This document shows positions 9,088-17,300 of a DNA stretch of 64,000 bases, piece by piece. Under the pieces are notes generated by a model. The model was not told the DNA's origin and did not search any database. It saw only the letters and a program-made list of their open reading frames with translations. The first letter of the stretch is position 1, and every line of letters begins with the position of its first letter. The position numbers and the translations under genes were made by a program. Source of the stretch: Bog-950 sp964615305 (GTDB lineage: Bacteria; Bacteroidota; Bacteroidia; Chitinophagales; LD1); assembly GCA_964615305.1 (NCBI GenBank), contig CAZTNA010000010.1, forward strand, positions 32,680-96,679, read 5' to 3'.

Positions 9088-9441
9088 GGATACTCTGTTA
9101 TGAAGCACAAAATTGGAAATAGACCACAGAAGAGCAATGGACGATACTAACAAGCAAAAGTTGTACGTATAGAAGAAGAAAGATTCACCTCAAAGTTCCC
9201 CGCTACGGCTTTTACTTTGAACTTAGCATGTAACAGAACTACAAATACAAACAATTATACATGCGCGGTTGATTTGTCTCAAAAATCAGCATAAGTATCA
9301 AGGTCAAACAATGAGGGTTCCCTTTTCTCTGGTAATCAAAGGGGGGCAACGTAAGCTAAATAGTTTAATAGAACTCAAGTTTTCATACATAATAAATAAA
9401 CTTACTTATTGGGTGCCCTGGAACAAAACAGGGGCGGGGGG
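9088..9441. other. non-coding stretch upstream of rpmI
   Basis: This gap between ftsE and the rpmI promoter holds no convincing gene. A 77-codon frame (9269-9502) runs through the promoter and into rpmI and looks random. Possible structure: GCCCTG (9415-9420) can pair with a C-rich-complementary CAGGGGC (9429-9435), forming a GC-rich hairpin just before the promoter. I saw no recognisable L20 leader, although regulation of the rpmI-rplT mRNA would be expected downstream of the promoter. Confidence 0.4.
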
Positions 9442-9471
9442 TTGGTTTTTTAGAAACTACGGATATATTTG
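9442..9471 (+). promoter_or_regulatory. promoter of rpmI-rplT
   Basis: TTG at 9442-9444, 19 nt, then TATATTTG at 9464-9471: an excellent match to the Bacteroidota primary sigma consensus TTG/TAnnTTTG. Transcription would start about 18 nt before the rpmI ATG. The 15-nt string ATATATTTGCCGTCC here is repeated exactly at the yceD-rpmF promoter (49216-49230). Confidence 0.8.
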
Positions 9472-9494
9472 CCGTCCCAAAATTTTAAACAACC

Positions 9495-9692
9495 ATGCCT
9501 AAACAAAAAACAAACTCCGGAGCCAAGAAGAGATTCAAAGTAACCGGATCAGGTAAAATTAAGCGCGCTAAGGCATTTAAGCGCCACCTGCTGGGCCGTA
9601 AAAGCAAGAAAAGAAAAGAAGAACTTGCCAAAGCAACTATAGTACACAAAAGCGATGTGCCGCGTGTGAAGATGCTTTTAGGTATGGCGTAA
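9495..9692 (+). CDS. rpmI: 50S ribosomal protein L35
   Basis: The 65-residue basic protein has the L35 pattern: PKQKTNSGAKKRFKVTGSGK at the N-terminus, then HLLGRKSKKRKEELAK. It is part of the large ribosomal subunit. It lies 42 bp upstream of rplT in the conserved rpmI-rplT pair, and a strong promoter is immediately upstream. infC, which often precedes these two genes, is not here. Confidence 0.98.
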   Translation: MPKQKTNSGAKKRFKVTGSGKIKRAKAFKRHLLGRKSKKRKEELAKATIVHKSDVPRVKMLLGMA

Positions 9693-9734
9693 TAATTACC
9701 CGGAAATTTGAAAACAGAATAAAATTAAGATACA

Positions 9735-10079
9735 ATGCCACGTTCAGTCAATGCAGTAGCTTCGAGAGCAAGACGCAAAAAGATACTAAAGAGCGCCAAG
9801 GGATATTTCCTGAGCCGCAGTAAGGTTTATACAGTAGCACTTAATGCCGTGCAAAAAGCAGGCGTATATGCCTACAAAGGCCGAAAACTTAAAAAGAGAG
9901 ATTACCGTGCCCTTTGGATTACCCGTATTAACGCGGCTGTTCGTGAAGAAGGGTTAACTTATTCAAGATTTATTTCTAAATTAGCTAACGCAAATGTTGA
10001 ATTAAACAGAAAGGTGTTGGCTGACTTGGCTTTGAACAACCCAGATGCGTTTAAGGCAGTAGTTGCAAAAGTAAAATAG
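9735..10079 (+). CDS. rplT: 50S ribosomal protein L20
   Basis: The 114-residue L20 binds 23S rRNA early in assembly of the large subunit. The N-terminus PRSVNAVASRARRKKILK, then AKGYFLSRSKVYTVA and RDYRALWITRINAAVR are family hallmarks. It forms an operon with rpmI and is followed by a clear intrinsic terminator at 10112-10150. In other bacteria L20 represses its own operon; no leader structure could be assigned here. Confidence 0.98.
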   Translation: MPRSVNAVASRARRKKILKSAKGYFLSRSKVYTVALNAVQKAGVYAYKGRKLKKRDYRALWITRINAAVREEGLTYSRFISKLANANVELNRKVLADLALNNPDAFKAVVAKVK

Positions 10080-10111
10080 TAGACTCCCAACTTTTAGTGT
10101 TTTCATAGGTT

Positions 10112-10150
10112 CAAAGTTGGTCGTTCGCAAGAGCGGCCACTTTGTTTTTT
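10112..10150 (+). terminator. intrinsic terminator of rpmI-rplT
   Basis: The stem CAAAGT.GGTCGTTC / GAGCGGCCACTTTG (14 pairs with G-U pairs and one bulged T) closes a GCAA tetraloop and is followed by TTTTTT. Confidence 0.88.
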
Positions 10151-10160
10151 GAGCCGTTTC

Positions 10161-11099
10161 CTAATCCGGTAGTTCAGAAAGAATTTTGCGGCTTTGTGCC
10201 TCATCATGTTTTATGGCAAGTATCAAATCGTCAAGTGAGTGAAACTTTTTTTCATTTCGAAGGTGTGCGATGAACTCAACAGTTATGTGGTTGCCGTAAA
10301 TATCCTGATCGAAATCGAGAATATTTACCTCTATGGTTTGCTCTTTACCATCAAAAGTGGGGTTAAAACCAATACTCAACATGCCTTTATAGCGTGTTTG
10401 ATTAACCACCACAAACACTGCATAAATTCCTATTTGGGGAATCAACTTGTACTCGTCTGCTACTTGTATGTTGGCAGTTGGAAAACCAAGTTTTCGTCCG
10501 TTTTGCAAACCCCGAACTACCGTGCCGCTAACTGTGTAGGTGTGCCCCAATAACTCATTAGCCAGTTTTATATCACCTTCTAAAAGCGAACGTCTGATTT
10601 TGGTAGAACTGATAGCAATGTCATCCAGCGTTTCTTTCGAAATCTCTTCCATAGAATAACCGAAAGCATCCTTCATATTTTCGAGTAAGCGATAATCACC
10701 ACTACGGTGTTTACCAAATTTATGGTCGTAGCCGATAACTACACTTTTCGGTTGAAAATTTTTTACCAAAAAATTCTGAATGTAATCCTCCGCACGTTGC
10801 TCTGAAAAATCTCTGCTGAAAGGAACTATTACCAGATTATGTACTCCGTACTTTTCTAGTAGGGTAATTTTTTCTTCAATGGTATTCAGTAGTCTAAGCG
10901 ATTTGTCTTCGGGGTTAATAACAATGCGCGGATGTGGGTGGAAGGTAACCAAAATGGTCTCACCGTTTTGCTGTTTGGCCAGAGTATTAATTCGCTCAAT
11001 GAGTTTCTGATGGCCTTTATGCACACCATCAAAGGTGCCGATAGTAAGGACAGAATTTATAAAATCAGGAAGATTGGTTAGGTCGCGGAATACACGCAT
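10161..11099 (-). CDS. ribF: bifunctional riboflavin kinase / FAD synthetase
   Basis: Converts riboflavin to FMN and FMN to FAD. Starting at ATG 11099 the protein has 312 residues. The N-terminal nucleotidyltransferase half has TIGTFDGVHKGHQKLI and VIGYDHKFGKHRSGD; the C-terminal riboflavin kinase half has VVRGLQNGRKLGFPTANI. The frame runs upstream to 11159 into truB, but MRVFRDLTNLPD at 11099 is the natural start and leaves a 32-bp gap after truB. It is the last gene of the ftsX-DUF3098-uppP-truB-ribF operon. Confidence 0.95.
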   Translation of the reverse strand: MRVFRDLTNLPDFINSVLTIGTFDGVHKGHQKLIERINTLAKQQNGETILVTFHPHPRIVINPEDKSLRLLNTIEEKITLLEKYGVHNLVIVPFSRDFSEQRAEDYIQNFLVKNFQPKSVVIGYDHKFGKHRSGDYRLLENMKDAFGYSMEEISKETLDDIAISSTKIRRSLLEGDIKLANELLGHTYTVSGTVVRGLQNGRKLGFPTANIQVADEYKLIPQIGIYAVFVVVNQTRYKGMLSIGFNPTFDGKEQTIEVNILDFDQDIYGNHITVEFIAHLRNEKKFHSLDDLILAIKHDEAQSRKILSELPD

Positions 11100-11131
11100 A
11101 TTCAATTGCGAAGCTATAGATAGCAACAACT

Positions 11132-11827
11132 TTACAAAGCTTCGATACTTTTTACGCACTCTTCTACCGTAACCGCATTCTTTAAATCAAACTCACCAAT
11201 TTTTGTGCGGCATAAAGTTTTGAGGTAGGCACCAGAGTTGAGTTCTTTGCCGAAATCGAACGCTAATGAACGGATATAAGTTCCCTTACTGCATAGCACA
11301 CGAAAATCAACTTCGGGTAATTCTATTCGTGTAATCTCAAACTCCCTTATCTCTATAGGGCGTGGCTTCATTTCTACTTCAATACCCTTTCTGGCTTGCG
11401 CGTAAGCGGTTTTGCCATCTATTTTAATAGCAGAGTAAACAGGAGGCATTTGCGCTTTCACTGACAGAAATTTAGAGGCTGTCGACATCACCAATTCCTT
11501 GTTGATGTGTTCAGTAGCAAAAATAGCATCGGGTTCCATTTCCGAATCGTAGGTGGGTGTTGTGGCACCAAGAAAAAAAATGCCCGTGTATTCTTTATCC
11601 ATTCCGGTATACTCGTCAATTCGTTTAGTGTTTTTACCCGTGCAAATAATTAGCAACCCTGTTGCCAACGGGTCAAGCGTACCTGCATGGCCAACTTTAA
11701 TTCGTTTCCCAATTTTTTTGCTGATAGTGTAGCGCAACTTGTTTACTACATCAAACGATGTCCAGTTGGCCGGTTTGTTGATGAGCAGCACCTGGTTGTA
11801 AGTGGCTTCATCATCTTTCATAAACAT
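11132..11827 (-). CDS. truB: tRNA pseudouridine(55) synthase TruB
   Basis: Makes pseudouridine 55 in the T-loop of tRNAs. The catalytic Asp lies in KVGHAGTLDPLATGLL (about residue 52); the N-terminal LLINKPANWTSFDVV, AYAQARKG and CSKGTYIRSLAFDFG are further family motifs. About 231 residues, the short form lacking a C-terminal PUA domain. ATG at 11827 overlaps the uppP stop as TGATG, so translation is probably coupled; GTG 11830 and ATG 11821 are alternative starts. Confidence 0.95.
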   Translation of the reverse strand: MFMKDDEATYNQVLLINKPANWTSFDVVNKLRYTISKKIGKRIKVGHAGTLDPLATGLLIICTGKNTKRIDEYTGMDKEYTGIFFLGATTPTYDSEMEPDAIFATEHINKELVMSTASKFLSVKAQMPPVYSAIKIDGKTAYAQARKGIEVEMKPRPIEIREFEITRIELPEVDFRVLCSKGTYIRSLAFDFGKELNSGAYLKTLCRTKIGEFDLKNAVTVEECVKSIEAL

Positions 11828-12693
11828 CACTCTACGGTTACGTTATGCAAATGCCCCATGGCATACAAAACCAAAATAACACCGCCCACCAATATGCGAT
11901 AGTAGCCGAACATAGAAAGTCCATAACGGGTAATAAGGCCAATGAAAAATTTTATGGCAATTACCCCCACTACAAATGAAACCACATTACCAATTAAAAG
12001 ATAACTGATTTCATTACCGCGGATTACATCAAATCCTTTCATCAGTTTGTATAATGAAGCAGCGGCTATGGTTGGCACTGCAAGAAAGAAAGAGAACTCA
12101 GCCGCTCGTTTTATAGAGAGTTTTTGTGTAAGCCCTCCAATAATGGTAGCTGCTGAGCGCGAAACTCCCGGAATCATAGCTACACACTGAAAGCATCCAA
12201 TGATAAATGCTTCTAACCAACCGAGCTTGAATTTGCGCAGCACTTCTTTCCGCTCTTCAACACCAAACTCATTCACTTCTTTAATGGTTATCATATCGTC
12301 ATCATCTTGCACATCGTCAATTTGATTTCGAAAAAATTTATCTACCCAAATTAATACTACACCGCCTACCACCAAAGACACCGCCACCGTAAGTACACTT
12401 GAAAGTAGCGAATCAATAAAGTCGTTAAGCAAAAATCCGAGCACAGCTGCCGGAAAAAATGCAACCGCCAGCTTAAAATAAAAATCGAGTGTTTGAAAAA
12501 ATCTGCGCCAATACAAAATTAAAACCGAAAGTATAGCACCAAACTGAATGTTAACTATATAAACGTTCGTGAAAGACGTTTTCTGCATTCGCAGTACAGC
12601 CTCGGTCAAAATCATGTGACCGGTGGACGAAACAGGAAGAAACTCAGTTAACCCTTCTACAACGGCAAGAATAACTGCCTCGGCAGTGGTCAT
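11827..12693 (-). CDS. uppP: undecaprenyl-diphosphatase UppP (BacA)
   Basis: An integral membrane phosphatase that recycles undecaprenyl pyrophosphate to the carrier lipid for peptidoglycan synthesis. 288 residues; the two active-site blocks are EGLTEFLPVSSTGHMIL near the N-terminus and PGVSRSAATIIGGL in the middle. Several hydrophobic helices surround them. An acidic cytoplasmic-looking insert (DDVQDDDDMITIKEVNEFG, about residues 128-146) makes it somewhat longer than E. coli UppP (273). The ATG overlaps the stop of the DUF3098 gene (TAATG). Confidence 0.96.
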   Translation of the reverse strand: MTTAEAVILAVVEGLTEFLPVSSTGHMILTEAVLRMQKTSFTNVYIVNIQFGAILSVLILYWRRFFQTLDFYFKLAVAFFPAAVLGFLLNDFIDSLLSSVLTVAVSLVVGGVVLIWVDKFFRNQIDDVQDDDDMITIKEVNEFGVEERKEVLRKFKLGWLEAFIIGCFQCVAMIPGVSRSAATIIGGLTQKLSIKRAAEFSFFLAVPTIAAASLYKLMKGFDVIRGNEISYLLIGNVVSFVVGVIAIKFFIGLITRYGLSMFGYYRILVGGVILVLYAMGHLHNVTVE

Positions 12694-12992
12694 TAGTTAG
12701 CAGGTCTTTTAAGTATGGCAAAAATCTCAATTCCGAAACCTATCATAACTACAATAGGCGCTAAGGTGATTCTTCTAAAACTGTACAGTTCTTCTTTCGG
12801 AAATACGTTTGGGTCACTGGTAGCGCCACCACTCATTAGAGCAAAACCAACTAAAATAACCAACACACCCACAACCATTATTATATAATTGGTTTTATCA
12901 AATATAAATGGTGCGGTTGGTAATGACGATGTGATTTTTTGTGCAGTGGCAACTGTTTGTTTTGCCTTGGGCTGCTGTTGTTGCTTGGCCAT
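12693..12992 (-). CDS. DUF3098 family membrane protein
   Basis: A 99-residue protein with a Gln/Lys-rich N-terminus, two hydrophobic segments (about residues 36-55 and 77-93) and the family signature LYSFRRITLAPIVVMIGFG. Function unknown. It sits between ftsX and uppP, as in many Bacteroidota, with a short 9-bp gap after ftsX and a 1-bp stop/start overlap with uppP. This constant location suggests a role in division or envelope assembly, which is inference from context. Confidence 0.85.
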   Translation of the reverse strand: MAKQQQQPKAKQTVATAQKITSSLPTAPFIFDKTNYIIMVVGVLVILVGFALMSGGATSDPNVFPKEELYSFRRITLAPIVVMIGFGIEIFAILKRPAN

Positions 12993-13001
12993 AACATTGG
13001 T

Positions 13002-13853
13002 TTAATATAAGTCTTCCACCTTCAAACGAAGATACCGGAAAACAGCTGTAAGCGTGCTTAAAAAGGAGATTAGAACTCCAAACAATATTAACCCCGCAAA
13101 CAAGGCGGCAAATGTAAGTAAATCGCGAAGCAAACCAAGCTCGGGAAGCATGTAGTGGAAGTAATAAATAAGTACGGAAATCAAGATGCAAGCGGCTATT
13201 CCGCTCAACAAACCATTAATAATACTTCTACCCAAAAACGGCTTTATTATGAACCACCTGGTAGCCCCAAACAGTTGCTGCGTTTTTATTGTAAACCTGT
13301 TACTGAACATAACCAAACGTATGGTGCTGAATATGAGGGATACTGCAAACACCATTAATGCTGTGGCTATGATTGCAACAATAAAAGTTGCTGTGCGCAC
13401 ATTTCGATCAAGTGACTCAAGTATATTGGCCTGAACGCTTACTTGTTTTACCTCGGCAAATGAGGCGATGTCGGCTTTAACGCTTTCAAAACTGTCTTTG
13501 TTGGCATAGCTCTCTCGCAAGTTTACATTAAGTGATGCGTAAAGCGGGTTGTAACCGAGTATGTCTAGAAAATTTTCTCCCAAATCTTTTTCCAGTATGC
13601 GAGCGGCTTCTTCTTTACTTATATATTGAATGTTTTTTGTATAAGGCTTGCCCTGCATTCGGGTTTGTAACGACTGCGCCTTACTAAGTGAAGTGCTCTC
13701 CTTCAGCATTACTTCAATAGTGAGGTTTTCTTTAAAATCTGTAGAAACTCTCTTGGCTTCAATTACCAAAACTGACGCCACGCCTAACACAAAAAGCACC
13801 AGTGTTATCCCGAAAATTGCGTAAAAATATGAGGTGCCTTTGGTGTTTGCCAC
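13002..13853 (-). CDS. ftsX: cell-division permease FtsX
   Basis: Membrane partner of FtsE. 283 residues with the FtsX topology: one N-terminal helix (about residues 9-31), a periplasmic domain with LTIEVMLKESTSLSKAQ and YISKEEAARILEKDLGENF, then three C-terminal helices (about 155-180, 210-233, 245-270). The start is GTG at 13853, and a strong promoter lies upstream (13873-13902). It heads the five-gene operon running to ribF. ftsE is separate at 8.4-9.1 kb. Confidence 0.9.
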   Translation of the reverse strand: MANTKGTSYFYAIFGITLVLFVLGVASVLVIEAKRVSTDFKENLTIEVMLKESTSLSKAQSLQTRMQGKPYTKNIQYISKEEAARILEKDLGENFLDILGYNPLYASLNVNLRESYANKDSFESVKADIASFAEVKQVSVQANILESLDRNVRTATFIVAIIATALMVFAVSLIFSTIRLVMFSNRFTIKTQQLFGATRWFIIKPFLGRSIINGLLSGIAACILISVLIYYFHYMLPELGLLRDLLTFAALFAGLILFGVLISFLSTLTAVFRYLRLKVEDLY

Positions 13854-13872
13854 TTGAAAAATTTACAAAGGC

Positions 13873-13902
13873 CAAACTTAGTTCTATTTGTAGCTGACAC
13901 AA
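13873..13902 (-). promoter_or_regulatory. promoter of the ftsX-DUF3098-uppP-truB-ribF operon
   Basis: On the minus strand TTG (13902-13900), 19 nt, then TAAGTTTG (13880-13873), a match to the Bacteroidota consensus. It lies about 20 nt upstream of the ftsX GTG. A second TAnnTTTG (TAGATTTG) overlaps the -33 box. Confidence 0.75.
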
Positions 13903-14003
13903 ATCTACTTACATAGTATTACTTGTTGAAATCAAAAACAATGTCTAAAAAGCAGGAGACGAAAGGTCAATTTCATTGGTAACCGGAAACGTTTTTACGA
14001 TGT

Positions 14004-14032
14004 TTGCCGTTTATTCAAAAAAGATATTTTTG
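14004..14032 (+). promoter_or_regulatory. promoter of the DUF2795 gene
   Basis: TTG at 14004-14006, 18 nt, then TATTTTTG at 14025-14032. The ATG follows 31 nt after the -7 element, at 14063. Confidence 0.75.
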
Positions 14033-14062
14033 CGCGCTGTTTAAAAAAAATCATTCACCATT

Positions 14063-14284
14063 ATGTTTTGGACACTCGAACTAGCATCGTATCTCGAAGA
14101 TGCACCTTGGCCATCGAATAAAGACGAATTAATTGACTACGCTATCCGTTCAGGAGCTCCTGTTGAAGTAGTAGAAAATCTACAGGAATTGGATGATGAT
14201 GGAGAAATGTATGAGGGCATAGATGACATTTGGCCCGACTACCCAACTAAAGACGATTTCTTTTTTCATGAAGATGAGCATTAA
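14063..14284 (+). CDS. DUF2795 family small acidic protein
   Basis: A 73-residue, strongly acidic cytosolic protein: FWTLELASYLEDAPWPSNKD, then ELIDYAIRSGAPVEVVENLQ and a tail of Asp/Glu with WPDYPTKDDFFFHEDEH. I recognise this as the DUF2795-type protein widespread in Bacteroidota; its function is unknown. It has its own promoter and terminator and so appears to be a single-gene unit. Length and conserved WP/YPTK motifs argue that it is a real gene and not a fragment. Confidence 0.8.
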   Translation: MFWTLELASYLEDAPWPSNKDELIDYAIRSGAPVEVVENLQELDDDGEMYEGIDDIWPDYPTKDDFFFHEDEH

Positions 14285-14305
14285 TTTTGTAGCAACTATT
14301 TTAGT

Positions 14306-14337
14306 AAGCGCCTCCATTTGCGGGGCGTTTTCTTTTT
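14306..14337 (+). terminator. intrinsic terminator after the DUF2795 gene
   Basis: CGCCTC pairs with GGGGCG (one G-U pair) around a 7-nt loop; flanking AAG/TTT extend the stem, followed by a T-rich run. Confidence 0.7.
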
Positions 14338-14356
14338 ATGGTATCTTACACGCCAT

Positions 14357-17300
14357 ATGAAGCAACTTATTTTACTCCTTTGTTGGTTGTTAAGCGTTTG
14401 TGACTTAGATGCACAAAAGTCTTTTAAAGCAGTGCCACACGTTGATAATACAACGCCTACGTGGGCCACTATGATGTACGCACCAAACCCGAACGTATGG
14501 CAAGTGGAAGAGGCGTACAGAAGGTACTATACTCATCACGAGTTTGTAAAAACTATGCACACGCAGAACTATAAATACTGGCGAAGGAAAATTGAACCTT
14601 ATATCAATACTCAAGGATATGTAGAGCCACCCTCAACTTCTGAAATTCAACAACAAGAACAAGAATACAAAAACCTGCTGCATATAAAATCAGAACGAGG
14701 CAGCGGGTGGAGTTCAATTGGTCCTTTTGAAACGCGAGCCACACAGGTTGGTGAACCCGAAGTAAGTTGGCAAGCTAATATTTATTGTATTGATCAATCT
14801 GTTTCGAGCCCAAATGTATTGTATTGCGGAACTGAATCAGGTGGAATTTTTAAAACAACGGATAAGGGCTTAAACTGGACATGGGCTTCGCTCAGTCAAC
14901 CATATAGAACGATAGATGCTATAGAAATTCATCCAACTAATACCGACATAGTGTTTGCGGGTGACGGAAAAAATATTTACCGCACAATTGATGGTGGCAC
15001 AAACTGGACAACTGTTTACACGCTTTCGGGTTTGGGGGTCAATGATATTTCTATCAACCACAATGACCCCAACGTAATATTAGCAGCAACTGATGCTGGA
15101 TTGTATAAAAGTGTTGACGGAGGAGCTAACTGGTTACAGGTTTACAATGAAACCTGTTGGGACATTGAACAAAAGCCGGGCAATGCTGATGTGGTCTATT
15201 TGCTAAAAACAAATGTTGCCGGCAAACGTTGTGAGTTTTTTCGCTCAATAGATAGAGCGGCTACTTTTACTTTACAGGACACTGGCTGGTATTTTTCTGT
15301 TGATGTTAACCGCAACGATGCCGGTGCACGAATGACCGTAACCCCTGCCGATACCAATCGCATTTACTGTGTGCTTATTGGAAACTCTAAACAGGGTGAC
15401 ATGAATTATATTGGAGTATATCGCAGTACCGATGGCGGATCTCGCTGGAGTAACCCGCGAGGGCACGATGGCGCACCTTACACTACATCTGACTATTGTT
15501 TGGCAACATATCAGGAAACATCCGGGTTCGATCAAGGGTATTATAACTTGAGTATAGCAGCTTCAAACACAGATGCTGATGTGGTGCTGGTGGGGTGTTT
15601 AAGTTTATCGAAGAGTACCGATGGTGGTGCTGTGTTTGAATACGTAGGCGGTTATCATGGCAATACTGATTGGCTGCACCCTGATCAACAAGACATAAAA
15701 ATTAACGGTAACGATATGTGGTTAGCCAACGATGGAGGGGTGGCTTACTCGCAAGATTATTTTGCAACACTCGAAAGCCGGAAAAACGGAATTGCCGCTT
15801 CTGACTTTTGGGGTTTTGGCTCCGGGTGGAACGAAGATATTTTAGTAGGTGGACGTTATCATAACGGAAACACAGGCCGTAATTCAAATTACCCCACAGG
15901 TAAATACCACCGTTTGGGTGGCGCTGAGTCGCCAACAGGATATGTAAATCCTGGAAACGAAAAATGCTATTTCTCCGACATCTGCACAAATGTGTTAGGT
16001 GAGTTTTATAACGAAGAAGCAGAATGTGCGGGCAACCTTTCTCTGTATCCTAATGAGTCATATTTCGATGGCGAATCGGGTGATGTAGAGTTTCACCCGT
16101 ATTGTTACAACACCTTTTATTTAGGATACGAAAACAAAATTTTCCGCACTACAAATGGCGGTGCAAGTTTCGACTCTTTGTTTGCAGCTACCAACAATAC
16201 CACTCGGCCGGTGTTACAGATAGAGGTTTCGCGCAGCAACCCAAATGTAATTTATGCTTATGTTATGATATCAAGCACGGTGGCTCGTTTAGCAAAGTCG
16301 GATGACGGAGGGCAAACATGGGTAGTAAAAAACTTTCCTACAGGACCTAATTCTATGCGGGCGGGAGCTATTTCGCTAAGCGGTACCGATGCAAATAAGT
16401 TATGGGTTTGTTTCGGTCAGCAGACTAACAACAATGGGAAGGTATATGTAACCTACGATGGAGGAGATAATTGGACCAACCTTACTACTAATACGCTGAA
16501 CAATCACTATGCCGTAAACCTTGTTCATCAGTTAGGAACAAATTCGCTGGTTTACCTCGCCACCGACAAAGCAGTTTTTTATCGCGACAGCACAATGAAT
16601 GATTGGCAACTGTTTAATGCCGGCTTACCGGTTAGTGCAGGATCTTTACTATTAAAACCGTTTTATAAAGACAGCAAACTTAGGTTAGCTACTTATGGTA
16701 ATGGAATTTGGGAAACGGCATTGGTTCAAAATTCGTTGCCGTTGGCACAACCTACGGTTGACAAACTACAATCGTTTTGCCCACGCGATACTTTTTACTT
16801 CGAAAGCTATTCTGTGCTGAATCACACGAATGCAACCTGGCTGTGGAATTTTAGCCCGGCTCCGCTATATGTTTCATCATTAACTGTTCGAAATCCTAAA
16901 GTTGTGTTTGGCAATATTGGTGCATACACAGCCACTCTTACCGTTACAGATGGCAATGGCAGTACATCAACAAAAACAGTTAGCAATCTGGTAACTGTTT
17001 TTCCTTCTCAGTGCTCAGCTGATACTGTTCCGGGGTTTGCGGTACGCACATTTCCACCGGGAAGTTTTGTTCAAACAGCTGATATGAATATGGGAAGCAC
17101 CAACCACCTTACACTTTCTGCCTGGATAAAAGCAAACGGCATTCAAAACGATTACGCAGGAATTGTTTTCACAGACAACAACAACGCATGTGGGCTAAAC
17201 TTTAAAAGTAACAACAAGCTTGGTTACCATTGGGGCGGCAGTGGTTCGTGGAGTTGGAATGGCGGGCCTACTCTTGATACAGCCATATGGAACCATGTAG

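Noticed and set aside
9269..9502. 77-codon plus-strand ORF upstream of rpmI
   Set aside because: It runs through the rpmI promoter and overlaps the rpmI start; no family pattern.
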